64,000 nucleotides of DNA from Cylindrodendrum hubeiense (GCA_014621425.1 JAANBB010000080.1:59331-123330), one strand, 5' to 3'. Shown: positions 22,177 to 35,465, numbered from the stretch's first letter. Numbers and translations are program-made. Notes: generated from the sequence alone by a model not told the origin.

Positions 22177-25100
22177 TCAAGAGAAGCTAAAGAAGTCCAA
22201 TGAGTGGTTCCTGGTTCCTCCATTTGATCCATCCTCCCCGCTCGATACCTTGTCTGAACCTTGCACCAAGCCATTCAGGCTGGCGGGGCTCATACCCCCA
22301 AGAGCGTCACTTTCCATCCATTCCACTGCATCTTGCTCCAACTTTGCGGGATTCATTGAGGACTTCCCCGTGTTACTTGCGCCCTTGTTCTCGAGGTCGC
22401 TAGCATCCTTGCCTACCCCAAAATTGGGTACACCTGACATGATGCCAGATGAAATGGCGGCACTCTGGCCTAATACTGAGCTCGCACTGAGACCTGCAGG
22501 ACCCGATGTCCAATCAATCGTGGGGGGATCGAAAGGTCCTGTCCCGCTGAGGTGATGATCTTGGATGCCATCCAGCCCCCACGTTTCGGATGAAGGGATG
22601 GCTAGATCCATGTCGTCAACCCTCCCCATCACACCGTCATGGGCATCCCCAGAATGATCCATGTCAATGGCAGTGCCACTCAAGAAATCCATATTCAGGT
22701 GCCCAGATGTGTCGCCGACTCCCATTGAAAACAGAATTGAGTCAAGCGGAGAGTGGTTTTGCGGGTTCAGGCTACTGCCAAGCTGGCTTTTGGTAGATCC
22801 CGGAGGCGTTGGTTGTGCGTGAGGAGCGAAGAAAGGCGGCCTTGGACGAGTAAACTCGGACGCCCTTCGACTTGTCGCTGGTCGCCTCTTCTTGAACGGC
22901 TGTACAAATTCTGGATCGGCAGCCTCACGTCTCAGGGGGATGATGGACGCAGAGCTCTCACTGTTGAGTGAAATGCCACTACGCCCACTTCCAGGAACCC
23001 CGGTGAAAGCGAAGCCGTGGTAGCTAGTGCTGCCACTACGAGGACGAGGAGGTTCCCCCATGCCGCTGCGAATCTGTTCGAGCACAGCCTTGAGCAAGTC
23101 ATCCATTCTGCTTGCAGGGTGATATGTATGGCTCATATCGCCGACGGCATCAGACAAGATCTCAAGATAGCCGACGTAGGTTCGTCGATCTGCCTCATTG
23201 CGTTGATACGCTAGAGCCGCGATCAACGCAAGGGAGGCCGTACCAGCATGCTGGATGCCAGTAACGAAGATTTTGCGTCCATCGTACCTCTGGCGGTGCT
23301 GCCAGAATATGCGAGCGACGCGAATGGCTTGCTGTGTGCAAATGCTACGGGAGAGGGAAGTCCGGCTGTCATGGACGGCGATGTGCGGATCTCCCATCCC
23401 CAGCGAATGATTCTCATTTGCTAACATTGAAAGTTGAGTGGTACCATCAGGTGCAATGGGCATGTGGTTACCGTCTGGGCTGGGATGCGATCCGGTGCTG
23501 GCACCATCTCCCGTGATGGAACCGTATTTGGCCCAGGGCCTGTGAAGAAGTATCATGGTGACATGATACTGCTGATGCAAAAGGAAGTAGCTGTAGGGAG
23601 CCATCTTGATGTTGCTGGGCTTCCATGCGAGATGCTCAGGCAGCCGCCGGTACCAGTTTTGAAGTTGCCTGTCCAGATTGATGACATGCAGATAGGCGTT
23701 GTCTTCTGCTTCCCCGCTGGCAAACATGTTGTACTGCTCAGAGGCGTTATTGGAAACGGTATTGTCCCGAGTTTCAACGATTCGGCCGGCCAGCTCCATC
23801 AACTCGGTGAGCTGTTCGTAAATTTCGGAAATCAAATCTCGTTTGGGGGTATCATAAGCAGTCCAGCTGAGCTGTGACAACCGATTTGATAAAAGGTCGA
23901 CATCCTGGCTCTTGATTGCCAACGGTCGGCCGAGGAAGAGACCCCAGTATTTGTCGTAGATAATACAGGCCCTCATGGCCATATTTCGGATCCGGCTTTC
24001 TTGCTCCGGCATCTCATTGCTTCTGCAATCCAGATGAAGGCCAATGTCGAAGGCTAGACGGTTTGCCATGCCTGTAGAAATCAAACCATATTAGCACACG
24101 TCGCGCAATGTTGAGGTGTTCCGTCTCACTTACCCGAGTACATCCAACCAGTATTGTCTCGTCCGACTCCACACTCTAGATCTCCCAGAAGAAGCAGTGC
24201 TTGGACACTTGGGATTCCGCCCGGACGTTCAAGCTCAATGTCTAGCATGTACTTGGCTTCTCGATGAAGAGTACTCTCTCTGGCAGATAATGTGATCTTG
24301 CGCATATCATCGCGGTCCATGTCGGCAACACGGTATCCCATGGCAAGGATGGCGATGTGCAGAAAGGAGGAGTAGAATTTGGGAGAATTGTCTTGTGACT
24401 CGCGATCGGCCTCGAAGGCAGTGCGGTCAATCACCTGTATTACGGAGTTGTAGAAGGCGAAGAACTGGTTGATGAGGTAATCGTGGGTTTCGATGCTGAA
24501 CGACCGAATGATTCTCTCAGCACGACGGACTTGCTCGGCTGGCTCTCGAGAATCGAACTGATCGGAAGTCTCGGCGTAGACGTGGCTGTTGGCGGTAGGC
24601 CCAAAGAACCTTAATCTTCCAGAGAGCTGATCAAACGATAGGTTGCCCTTGGTAGAGAGCAGGCGGTGGATGATATCCTCCTGCTTGGGATCAAGCATTC
24701 GGAATGGCGACTCTTCTTTGGCCAACGGCTGGAGCACTTGGCTGCTGGACATGTTGTTTGCATCACCGTGTTCACTTTCAGGCATAGCGAAGTCATCATT
24801 GCGCGAGTCTGGGGGAGAAGGGACATCGCAGGTGGGAGAGATGCCGTCGGTGTTTTGCTGCTGCTTCGGATGGCTGGAAACTGATTCGCCATCTTCCTGC
24901 GCCTTGGACGGGGCATCATGCCTGGTCTTGGGTGGGTGGGCAGCAGGCGGTGGCACGACGCCCTTGTCTAGGAGCATGCCTTCGAGCATGGAAATGCGAT
25001 CAGAGAGAGAGGACATGTAAGCTTTGGAGATGGGGCTGCGGGTGGGAATTGTCAGCGCGACTGAATTTGAAATGTTGGGAGAATGATGCGCACCGTCTCC

Positions 25101-25359
25101 GTTCGTCGTCGTTTTTAATGATGCAGTCGGCGCCTGTCCTTTGGCACGCTGTGCAGATGCTATGGTTCTTGGGCACGACGCATCGGATTCTGCGATCGCG
25201 ACATGAAGCACAAGCGACGGAAGCACGATGGCGGACTTGTTGCTTGCTAGACTGGCGGCCGGCCTGGCCCTTGGGAGAAACGTTCTCCTGGTTGGCGATG
25301 TCGGCTGGGTCGGCTGAAGTTGCAGCCGGGACGTCCTTGGAGTCGGCAGACGGGGTCAT
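22177..25359 (-). CDS. Zn2Cys6 transcription factor with fungal-specific regulatory domain (TF-1)
   Basis: This is a nuclear DNA-binding regulator of 1020 residues. Exons run 25359-25094, 25035-24134 and 24071-22177 (3063 nt in frame). The zinc cluster lies at about residues 50-79, CASCRDRRIRC and, after VVPKNHSI, CTACQRTGADC. Its spacing is C-x2-C-x6-C-x8-C-x2-C-x6-C; eight residues in the central loop is at the long end. A short coiled-coil-like linker follows (SLSDRISMLEGMLLDKG). Then comes the fungal_trans domain, with YLINQFFAFYNSVIQVIDR, DLECGVGRDNTGWMYSGMANRLAFDIGLHLD and KYWGLFLGRP, and a long Ser/Pro/Gly-rich disordered C-terminus. The target is unknown. It sits between the deacetylase and the catabolic block, 2.5 kb from BVMO-1, and could serve either or neither. 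Confidence 0.9.
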
Positions 25360-27616
25360 GGTGGAGTGTCTGTGGAGTGGGAGCCTGCAGCTGGGGGTTG
25401 GAGTTGGGAGTTGGTCGAGGGGATTCAGAAGCTCAATCCACTTGCTCTCATCAAGCCTGACGGCACAAAACACAGCAGTAAAGCAGCACAGCAGTACAGC
25501 ATAGTTGATGGGAGCAGGTTTGAAAAGACAGACGACGGAGCGGAGAAGCAACGCTGGGGCCAAGGGGCTTACCAAGGGGCTTCCCCACGGGGTGACGGGG
25601 CGCTCAACTGCGGACTTTCCGGGGAAGGAGCCAGCGGCGGATGGGCGCTGGACCAGTGGCCACGGGCCCAATGCAATGCGACTCCATCGTCTCCACCGCC
25701 GAAGCCCGGGGCCAGGACTAGGGAGCGACGCGAGCCCAGCGAAGGGCCCATTATCGCTCCTTCGCTAGCCCGCCAAGTCGCCAAACAACTCGCGACCTGG
25801 GCGGCGTTTGCCTGCTTCGTCGCAAGGGTGAGCCGTGGCGTTGGGCNNCCCCGGCACGGGTTTTGGAGTGGGTGCCATCCAACTGGGGCCCATTGCCCGG
25901 TTCGGCTAGTGGGTCGACGCCCACTGGCGCCGGCGTCTGCTTGAAGCAAAGCGGCCCTCGTTCGCCTCTCCTCCCAGCGCTCGGGATCTCGACGCTATCC
26001 GAACATTGCCCCGGCAAATTCAGATTCAAGGCGTGCGGGGTCACCAGCCCCGCACGTCAGTCTGTCTTTCCATGTCTAGGGGTCGTGATACGGACCCCAT
26101 GTACCTGTACAGTCGCTTCTACGAGCGTACGGCGTAGCACTGCGGCGATACCGGACCCCATCACTCTCGTGGTTCCGAGATATCACCCATGGTACGCCAG
26201 AAACCGATGGGACCCTCTCGTGGGGGTTATTCGTTACTGGGCGTCGTAACCGGTCACGGTTACCAAGTTTGTAGAGAAAAGAACACATCCTCTCCCCTTC
26301 GCTACACATCACTTTATCCAGGCGGTAATGCACGGATTCTGCACTTCTTCATTTCGCCAAGGGTACCTTGATCTCAATGCTGAATGGTCGAACTCGGCAC
26401 AACTCCTAGCTGTCGGAGTTTAAAACGGCCCTACCTCAGGTATCGCGGGGATTCTGTTGGGGTCGAGCATACGGATTTGGGGTTGACTGGAGCTCTATTA
26501 CCGGCCTTCCGCGCCCGAAAAGGAGCCCTCCGGGTTGTGCTCAATCTCGAATTTAGCTCATTATAGACTGAGATCTAACACCCAAACTACAGGGTGTCCG
26601 CAATGCCACTGTTGTATTTGGAAACTCTGGTAGGATGGCTCGTAACACACACCAGGTGCTGGAGTTGGTAGCATTTGACCATAGCCTAAATTACATCATG
26701 CAGGCAGTTATTACCGTCTCGAGAACTCTGCTGTAACTTGTCAATTATTAACATCCAGTTTATATCCACTTCTTCGGCCGAGGATGCGGCTTGCTCCATC
26801 AAAATGGTGACAATTGCTGGCATGTCAACACGATTTCCACTCCACTACGGACTACAACAAGTCTCCGTCCCCAGCCCGTTCCCAGCCCCACCCAATGCAA
26901 GTGGCCCCGTCCGGAAACTGTTGCCGATCAAGTCCACTTACCCACTTGCCCCAGCATCGACATGCCGGTATCTAAGATAATCGTCATCATCGCTGTGATT
27001 GGGAGATGCGCGAACATCAGGTAGTTTGTACCTGTGTCTCATGTCCCCCAGCACCTCAACCGATTTCACCGTGCTCAGTAGACATGGGCCTTTGTTGGTC
27101 GAGGGAGACCATGCCCGGACGAAAGGGCATCTTGCCGCTGCGGTGCATGTGCAATATATCTTGAGGCTTGAGCACATCAGCTGAGCTGCAGCGAGGTTGC
27201 CGCTCGTTGGCTTGAGCAGTGTGCGTTCTCCCAGCAGTGAACCAGGTGATTTGACGAGGTTTTCCCGAAACATGGAGTGTGCCACCCCCAGACGATGAGG
27301 TCTCCCAAGCTTCGGCAAACAAGGTTAGACCTGTCACCAATAAGCGTCGTGCCCGGCTACCCCGCATCTCAACTTGAATCAGGCATCCCCGGCCAACTGA
27401 CTCATGTAGGAGGCTAGAGATGTGCCCAAGTGTGCCTGGCTCAGCTGGCTGAGTTCCCCGCGACCAGGGCATTCCTAGTCCTCTCCACATCCGATACCAG
27501 GCTTGGGCGAACAGACGCTATCACCTTCACCCGACCGACGCGTGGCCGTGCCATCCATTGGTTTGCATGGCCTAGCGAGGCACATGCCGAGTCACAGGCG
27601 AGTATGCTTCAGATGC

Positions 27617-27644
27617 GGCTTGGTAAGGCTTGGTAAGGCTTGGT
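27617..27644. repeat. Short tandem repeat, 10-nt unit GGTAAGGCTT
   Basis: Direct tandem copies (GGCTTGGTAAGGCTTGGTAAGGCTTGG), about 2.5 units. A small feature of unknown role. Confidence 0.8.
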
Positions 27645-27750
27645 TTTCTATGGACAAACTGCAGCAAATAAGGAAAGTCCCGCCGTCCTCCATACCCTAA
27701 GCATGGGGTCATGGGGAAGCTCTGGGTGGTATACAGCTTGGCGCAACAAT

Positions 27751-27785
27751 GCCCGGCACCCCGGCACCCCGGCACTCTCCCCGGC
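27751..27785. repeat. Short tandem repeat, 9-nt unit CCCCGGCAC
   Basis: Three near-perfect units plus a degenerate fourth. It lies just downstream of the BVMO-1 stop on the opposite reading direction. Confidence 0.75.
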
Positions 27786-27872
27786 AACTCCACCTGCAGA
27801 CAGAGATGTCATCACTCTTCCGCCTCCCCCCGCCGGCCCCGTCTATCCCCGTCTCATACCCATGTCCAGCCC

Positions 27873-29862
27873 TCAGTCGACGTTCCAGTCGCTGTCCTCA
27901 TTTCGGACGTACGTACTCAACCCCTCGACGCTTTGGGTCGTGTTTGCCTTCACCTGGCCATTGCCAAGGAATGCAAACCGGTTGCCGAAGCGGTATCTGA
28001 TTTCGTAGTCTTCGTACCGGGGTTCCTTGATTGATTTGAGGAAATGAATCGTCTGTGTGGTGCGTTAGCATGTGCGATAATGGAGCCAGTAGGATAGAAC
28101 TTACGCAGCCTGGCCATAGATAGATTCGGTTCTTCTGCTTGCCATCCTTGAACCAACTGCGGCACTCCTCTTGGAACACGGTTTTCTTGTGGAACTCGTC
28201 GAAGTGGGCGTAGATATCATTTAGGGCATCCTGCTTCACGCTGATTGAGCGGATGTTCTCGTGCTGGATCTTCTTCATCATCTTGACGGCATATTCAATC
28301 GTCGTCTCGATGGATGGCAAGAGTGTTCCTGATGACCAAGTCGCTCCAGGTCCCTATTGATCATCGTCAGCAAGTCGGTTGCGATATTTTCAGGAACAAA
28401 TAAACTTACCACGATAGTAAAATAATTAGGGAATCGCGGCGCGGATACGCCGAGATACAGGTTGACAGAGTCTCCCCAATCCTCGTCTAGTGATTTTCCG
28501 CTGCCGTTAATGAGCTTGAAAGCTGGTCGGAAGGCCACCTTGAATCCAGTTGCGCAGACAAGGATGTCCATCTTGTGTAATTTTCCATCCTCCGTGACTA
28601 CGCCCTCGGGGACGACTTTCTTGATTCCGCCAAAGACGGGTTCAACGTTCGGCTTCGCCAGAGCCTCCAAGTAGCCATCGCCGGGTGAGATTCGTCGGCA
28701 ACCTGGTGCCCATGTGGGGATAATGAACTTCTTGAGCTCTTCATTGCCAGGGCCAATGCGGCGGTGCATCTCTTCGGTGATAACCTTTCGGAACATCTCG
28801 GAAGTCTCTGAGCCCTGGAAGAACATGGCAAATAGAGAGTTGATTTCAGCCTCAATTCCCTTTCGGAACTTGAGGTGGTATGCAGGGTCATCGCGGAACC
28901 GTTGCTTCTCTTCTTCGGTGAAGGTATACTGACGCTTCCCAGGCTGGTCATTAGGATCGTCCTTTAGAGATTCAAGTGTGCTATTTCCGAAGGGAGGTGA
29001 GATCCAAGTTGAAGAACGCATGAACACCTTCATGTCCTTAACCTCGGGTTGCAGAGCTGGGACAATCTGCACACTGGTTGATCCGGTGCCAATGACGCCG
29101 ATAGACTTGCCCTTGAAGTCGACAGAGTGATCCCAGGATGCGGAATGCATCTTTGGGCCGGCAAAGTCATGGATACCCTCGATATCGGGCCACACCCAGT
29201 TGTTGAGAATGCCGGCGCCGTTGACCAAGACGTGGGACCAATCCTGCCAGGTCTCTTTGGTGACTTGGTCCTCCAGAGTCAGGTTCCAGAAGCCCTTCTC
29301 CTCATCCCATCGTGCCTCGATGACTTTGGTATTCAGCTTCATGTACTTCTTCAAATCGTGCTTGGCGGCAAACTCTTCGAAATATCGTTGAATCTCGTCG
29401 CCGTAGGCAAAGTAGTTGGCCCAATCCGGTTTCGGGTCCCAACTGAAGGTGTAGAGGTGGGATGGGATCTACACAATGTTAGACCACGGAATCAGACAGT
29501 AGAACTTGGAGACATACATCGCAAGCAACACCGGGGTATGTATTCTCCAGCCAGGTTCCGCCGAAATGATGGTTCTTCTCGAAGAGAGTCAACTCCCAGC
29601 TGTCTGGTATCATCTGCTTTCCCATCTTGTACCCCAGGCACAAGCCCGAGGCGCCAGCACCGATGCATGCCACCCTTAGTTTTGTAGGCTTGGAGTGATA
29701 TTGTTCGAGAACTTTATAAGCAGCTTCAGGGGAGACGACCGGAGGATAGTAGAAATCGTGGACAGGGCCTTTGAATTCCTTTTGCACGGGTTTGCCGTTG
29801 GTCACCACCTTGGCGGAGGTGGTGACGCTAGTGGCGAGGTCTTCAGCTGCATGCGGCGCCAT
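27873..29862 (-). CDS. Baeyer-Villiger-type flavin monooxygenase 1 (BVMO-1)
   Basis: This FAD- and NADPH-dependent enzyme would insert oxygen next to a ketone to give an ester or lactone. The predicted protein has 610 residues from four exons: 29862-29518, 29468-28410, 28353-28105 and 28052-27873. The first nucleotide loop is ACIGAGASGL (GxGxxG, about residue 65). The BVMO fingerprint F-x-G-x3-H-x3-W-(D/P) is FAGPKMHSASWD, directly before the second loop GVIGTGSTSVQ. Family stretches GCRRISPGDGYLEAL, CATGF and LWPGCTIHFL follow. No peroxisomal signal is visible (ends DWNVD). It is the left border of the catabolic block and faces away from the PRISE-like reductase, sharing a 2.2-kb intergenic region. 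A CGGACCG palindrome lies about 217 bases upstream. The substrate cannot be read from sequence. Confidence 0.93.
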
Positions 29863-32045
29863 TTTGATACACCGTCGATTGTGAACTGAAGTTTGAGGTG
29901 GGGAAGGGATTCACAATGAGAGAGAAGGTTAAGCAGATATTGTCTTGGGATAGTAGGAGGCGTTGGTACATATAGAGATCACCGAGGCACCAGCTGGCTA
30001 AGCTAAGAGGAGCTAAAGCGGAGACGGAGGCCCACGACAGCGCGATGGCATGATCAATGGCATGTCTCGGAATTGGAACGGACCGCCCAGCTGGCTAGTG
30101 ACTTGTCCTGGAGCAAGAGAGCATGTTGGTATCCGAGACGTCTGAAGCTCGGGTCGTGTGCGCTTGAAGATTTCCCGTTTAGGGGCCGCGGGGCGCTACG
30201 GGGCCTGTACGGCACGATGCGGGGGACACATGGGGGTGGCGGTCGGCCAGGCTCTAGACCTGGGACGGCGACACGACACGGATAAGATTAGCCGACTGGA
30301 AATATGGCTACAACCTCGAAATGATTCATCTTGGGTGGCAAAAAGTCTACCCACATTGGTCTGTTCTCCTCGGACACCGCCGAGGCCAGCGATCCAAGAC
30401 GTCTAGGGCGATCTTCAGAGCAGGGACGCAGCAGCTAATGCCGCGGCGCAGACAGCATTCTAGCCTTGGCAGTCAACCCTCCAGACGAAGATCACTCGAT
30501 ATTAACTGCCGGGTACGTAGAGATGAATGCATGGCACAGATTGGCGTAGCTGAATAAGGTTGGGCTCTTGTCTACGTGGGCTAGTTTTACGCCAGCCTAA
30601 GTCCATCACAATATCACAAATTCATGTTGCGAATGTTGGCTGGGGAGGCTCAATCACCTAACATAAGTCAATGTACGTTGGAGCTTGCGTTGGGTTGAAA
30701 GATTGATGACTTCAATGCTCAAATGGTGCTCCCCAATTGGTTTGTAGTCTTCACCCTCACGCATCAGATTCAACATTGTTACAGTCTTAGGTTGGATCAA
30801 CTCGACTCTTTTGATGCGCATCCTCCAAGCCTCCTCCCTCAACAATATCTCCTCTTCTACTCCGCACTTCTAATTCGGCGATCATCGTCATCAAGCTTGT
30901 GCGGGGGAGGGCAGCTCACAAATTATCTGTTGGTCCTTGTCAGACGATCACTGATGTATTCATTCCTCAGACAGTTTCTCATCACTGTACTCCCACCTGC
31001 CTCTGATACAAGTCATGTGTTTATTCATCTATTCAATCTACGATCAACAAGTCCGGCATCATACTTTCAATTGTTAAGGAGTTTCGCTGCAACGAAAACT
31101 TGCTCCGCTTCTAAATCCAGGTTGGAGAGAGCGTCAACGCACTAGGTGCAGGGATCATACTTCCCTTGGCACTATTGGTGAAGGTTTCCATGTGCCTCGT
31201 GTCCCCAAAACAACATCTAGAGGCTTTTTGTTTCATGTTCGTTGCCGTGGATGATATTTATAGTTAGCGACAACCCCAATCGCAACAACCATGTGTGAGC
31301 TGGCGATGCTTATTCGAAAAACTGGAAACCAGCACTGAATAGTGACATCTTCTTTGACATGTGGAGCCCCAGATTCTCAAAGACAGTCCCATATTCCTGT
31401 CCCCGTCATGGATTGCTGCGCTACGGGCAACGGGTTCCTGGTTGGCCATGGCATCGGTTCCCCTTTTCCTGCTCACTAGCATGGCTGATGGTCTTCCGCG
31501 TGGGGCGCTGTGGGGTAAGGCGAGCTAATGGACGGCCCCGGATTGATTGGGCCGAGTCCCCATCAACTCCAACTGCTCCATTCACACGTCTCCAGCCTGC
31601 CGTCATGGTAATAGAGTGTTCGCTGCTTGACTAGACCCAAGATCCGCATCACCAACATGACAGCAGCTTACCCCAACTCTGTGAGGTCACGCCCCAGGCC
31701 TCCGGGGCACTAACTACTCTCGGTAGGTCGCTAAACTACCCCATCCCAAGTATTCGGTGCCATCGTCACTAGTGGCTCCCTTCCCTGCCAAGCCCAGCCG
31801 CCTCCCGTTGCTCGCCTCTCGGCTGCACCTCTCCAGCTTGAAGATTTCCGTGACTCTCCAATACGTGCCACCAAGTATGGACCCCTACGAAGCTAGGGAT
31901 GCGGGGTTCCCATCATGACAGTACTAATGACTCGTGTCTGTCACCCATCCCCATCCATCTAGCTGCCCTGCTGCTCTCCTCTTCCGCTCCTTCACGATCC
32001 TGTCCAGAACGATTGCAACTCTTTGCTCAACTCATACACTCAATC
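29863..32045. other. Long divergent intergenic region between BVMO-1 and PRISE-like gene
   Basis: No gene supported over 2.2 kb, although a weak frame at about 30723-31145 exists without domain or splice support. It contains the BVMO-1 promoter (a TATA-like CTATATG on the minus strand near 29967-29975 and CGGACCG at 30079). The right end has the C/T-rich leader of the PRISE-like gene. Confidence 0.45.
30079..30085. promoter_or_regulatory. CGG-A-CCG palindrome, candidate Zn2Cys6 site for BVMO-1
   Basis: An inverted CGG pair with one-base spacing lies about 217 bases upstream of the BVMO-1 ATG. The same CGGNCCG form occurs in both divergent promoters of the block (38021 and 42033). Inverted CGG triplets are the standard target form of Zn2Cys6 dimers; binding here is inferred. 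Confidence 0.4.
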
Positions 32046-33349
32046 ATGTCTTCTAACCACGCGTTGGTATTTGGTATGTCTCTGAATTATGCTGACATGT
32101 GGTAACTCGGCTAATATCTTCTCCAGGCGCCAGTGGCATCACTGGATGGGCCATCACCAATCTCATTCTCAACGGATACCCGACTCCCGACACCTTTGAG
32201 TCAGTTACTGCGCTCACGAACCGACCACTGGGAGCTGAAGCAGCACAATGGCCTTCTTCTTCCAAGCTTCAGATTGTGAGTGGCATCGATATTCTGACGT
32301 CCAAGGGACAATCGGGGTTGGAGGAGGAACTCAAGTCTAAGGTGTCGCACATGAGCAAAGTCACCCACGTCTACTTCTTTGGTACGCGAAAATCAGATTT
32401 TGTGTTTGGAAATATTACTTATCAGAAGACAGCATATATTATGGACGCGGATCCAGCAAAGGAAATTTCCACCAACGTGGATCTGCTATCGAGGGCCATC
32501 CGAGCTGTGGAGGTGCTAGCGCCCAACCTCAAGTTCGTTGTTCTCCCTACCGGCACGAAAGCATACGGCGTACATCTCATCGACGAATTCCCTTTCAAGA
32601 ACGATCTCCCGATGAAGGAGTCCTTGCCGAGAATCCCAGAGCCCCACGCCTCCCAAATGTTCTACTACAATCAATGCGATGAGTTGGCTGCCCTCTCGAA
32701 GGGCAAGGCATGGACGTGGTGCGACGTGATACCCGATGTGATCGTTGGGTTTGTCCCCAACAACAACATTTATTGTCTAGCACAGGCCCTTGGTCTCTAC
32801 CTTTCTCTTTATGCCGAAATCAATGGCAAGGGTAGCGAGGTCGAATTCCCAGGAACTGAAGAGTCTTGGAAGATTCTCAGCAACGACAGCAGTCAGGATA
32901 TTGTTGCCAAGGTTGCGATTCACGCCTCTCTACACCCGGAAATTTCGAGCGGGCAGCGATACAACGCCGCAGATAACTCCAAGGCGTCATCTTGGAGCCA
33001 GAAGTGGCCCATTATCTGTGAATATTTTGGACTCAAGGGTGTCGCGCCGCCCTCAGGTGGGTCTGGTCCGCAGCCGACACAATACCTGGCGGATCACATT
33101 GATCAGTGGAAGGAGGTAGAGAAGAAGTACGGGTTGGTGACGGGTCGTGTTGGAAACGAGCGAAGCTTCGGCGGATTCCCATACTTCATCATGACCATGT
33201 TCAACTTTGATAGAAATCTGGACATGTCGCAGGTACACGAGATGTGGGGGGAGGCGAAGGAGGAGGTGGACACAAAGGCAGCATGGTGGACAGCGTTTGA
33301 TCGGTTCCGCAAGGCCAAGATTATTCCCCAGGCGATTGTAGTTAACTGA
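32046..33349 (+). CDS. PRISE-like enone reductase (progesterone 5-beta-reductase/iridoid synthase type, extended SDR)
   Basis: The family uses NADPH to reduce the double bond of enones or enals. The predicted protein has 416 residues from two exons, 32046-32073 and 32127-33349. The N-terminus MSSNHALVFGASGITGWAI carries the GASGITGW cofactor loop typical of PRISE proteins. Later stretches HVYFFG, VVLPTGTKAYGVH, FYYNQCDEL, WTWCDVIPDVIVGFVPNN and AADNSKASSWSQKWPIICEYFGL match this fungal branch. The family replaces the classical YxxxK with a Tyr further along; FYYNQCDEL is the likely region. In the block it would saturate an alpha,beta-unsaturated ketone before Baeyer-Villiger attack, but this order is inference. 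No targeting signal is visible, so it is probably cytosolic. Confidence 0.88.
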
Positions 33350-33936
33350 ATGGTTTAATATTCTCTTTTTGAAATAATCAAGATGCGGATTTCTCACGCC
33401 ATTACATCGGGGTGGTTTAATGAATTCGGCTCAATCTGCCCCAATCTCCAACCCGTACCAACCAGCAGTCAGCACCTTTACCAGTCAATTGGTCCCCATT
33501 TTCATAAAGCATCGCGGGTACAAATTCACCCAGCGATTATACCCTTACTCATAAGTTAATACCAAGGATATTAACGGCATCAAACCATTCTTGATCTGCC
33601 ATGGTACCGTCGCCCCGCATCTGCGTGTACGGCTCCCCCGCAAAAAGGGAGGCCGCGGTGCATTTGCCCCATTTTACCCCGGCTAAATCTCCACAAACGC
33701 AGCGCCTGTAGCCTCGGCGCCATCTGTGAATGGCCCGGGGCAGTTATTGCTGCCAACCCGCTAAAAGAAAATGCCCTGGATACTGGATACCCTTAACCTT
33801 TCAATTCTGTCCACTATTCCGTCCCAGCTACTGTTGTCTCGCGTCCACAGCCAACATTTGTAGCTACCAAACACAACTTCCTTCACCACCTGTACCACCT
33901 TGCGCAAGTACAGGCGACCTCTCTCTCTCCTCCATC
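33350..33936. other. Intergenic, promoter of the acyl-CoA dehydrogenase
   Basis: No gene seen. The final 150 bases are C/T-rich leader. Several CCCGGG- and CGG-containing runs occur, but none has the CGGNCCG form. Confidence 0.4.
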
Positions 33937-35465
33937 ATGTCACCCAGCTCCAGTGTTGACAGTTCTATCTTCGATGGCCCGGCATTCAGTCACCTCCCTC
34001 AATGGGTAAAGGCCAAGCTTCGGCCGATTGCCATCGAGAAGATCCAGGCCGTTTACGACTGGGTGGAAAATGAGTGCATCCCGCGTGAGCCCGTCATGGC
34101 TGCACAAGTCGACGCCAAGAGGTGGGCAACACCGCCTCTGATGCATGAGCTACGAGAACGAGCCAAGGAGCGCGGTCTCTTCAATCTCTTCCTCCCAAAC
34201 CACTTCGATGAGAGCCCCGGTCTTACCAATCTCGAGTATTCCTGCTGTGCCGAGATCATGGGTCGCTGCTACTGGGCCCCTCAGGTGAGCTAGCCATCTA
34301 TCCAGAGAAATAACCAACGACTAATGATCCCAAGACTATGAACTGCCACGCTCCCGAGACCGGAAACATTGAATTGCTCGCCAAGTACTGCAACAATGAG
34401 CAAAAACAAAAGTGGTTGAAGCCCTTGATGGAAGGGACTGCATCCTCAGCTTACAGCATGACCGAGCCCGATGTTGCTGCCTCGGATGCTACCAACATTG
34501 GAATTAGCATTACTCGCGATGGCAATGAGTACGTCATCAATGGCAGAAAGCTATATGCCAACTGCCTCTGGAACAAGGACCTCTCTTTTTACATCTTGAT
34601 GGGCTTGAGTGACCCCGACGACCCCAACAAGTGGAACCGCCACACTATGATCATCGTTCCTTGCGATACGCCTGGTATTACCCAGGTCCGAAACTTGTCG
34701 ATTATGGGATATGACTGGGCACCTGAGGGCCATGGTGAATATGTTTACGAAAACTGCCGAGTTCCTGCTGAGAATGTCATCGTTTCCCCTGGAAAGGCTT
34801 TCATGATTGCTCAAGGTCGACTTGGAGGTGGAAGAATCCATCATTGCATGCGGTACGTTCCATTCCATCTTTTTCTTGACCCAACAACTTCTAACACGGT
34901 TATAGATTGATTGGACAGGCTGAGAGGGCGTACGAGCTTGCTCTAATGAGGTGCAATGACCCTAAGAAGAAGCCCCGAGGAAAGCTGATCGGAGAATTCG
35001 ACTCAAACATTGAGAGAATTGCATCAATGCGTCTTGAAATAGACTCCATGCGCCTCATTGTATGCAGTGCCGCCGACACCATGGACAAGGTGGGCAACAA
35101 GGAAGGGAAACGATGCATTGCCATGTGCAAGGTTCTAGTCCCTCATAAGGTCACCGAAATTATTGACGAGGTGATGCAAATATGGGCTGGGCAAGGACTC
35201 ACCCAACACACCCCGCTTCCACAGCTATGGACATACGCCAGATTCGTGCGTGTGGCTGACGGACCTGGTAAGTGACTGATTTTCTCATCGGCATGTACAA
35301 TCACTAACATCTCTAGACGCGGCTCACAAGCACCAAGTCGGGCGGGAGGAGATGAAGAAGGGCAAAGAGGTCACTGAGAGGCATCAGGAATACAACCGGA
35401 AGGCCAAGAAGTTTGCGGAGCTCAGTGGTGAGAAGTTCAGAATGATGCCAGAAGATACTCTTTGA
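33937..35465 (+). CDS. Acyl-CoA dehydrogenase, ACAD10/11-like fungal type
   Basis: This FAD enzyme introduces the alpha,beta double bond into an acyl-CoA, the first oxidation of beta-oxidation. The predicted protein has 458 residues from four exons, 33937-34284, 34335-34852, 34906-35267 and 35317-35465 (1377 nt in frame). The FAD/substrate signature AYSMTEPDVAASDATN lies in the middle domain, with GYDWAPEGHGEY and GRLGGGRIHHCMR beyond it. The C-terminal helical domain has VMQIWAGQGLTQHTPLP and RVADGPDAAHKHQVGREEM, the pattern of ACAD10/11 homologues. No N-terminal mitochondrial presequence and no PTS1 (ends MPEDTL) are seen, so its compartment is unclear. Next to a CoA ligase gene and two BVMOs, it probably handles an unusual or branched acyl-CoA from ring opening (inference). 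Confidence 0.92.

Larger units (their letters stand above)
25360..27872. other. Intergenic, 2.5 kb, with an NN ambiguity
   Basis: No supported gene. 25500-26050 is GC-rich, open in several frames and shows no domain. Two undetermined bases lie at 25847-25848, so this stretch may be poorly assembled. From about 26050 the composition is ordinary, and no frame shows a recognisable domain. Confidence 0.45.
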
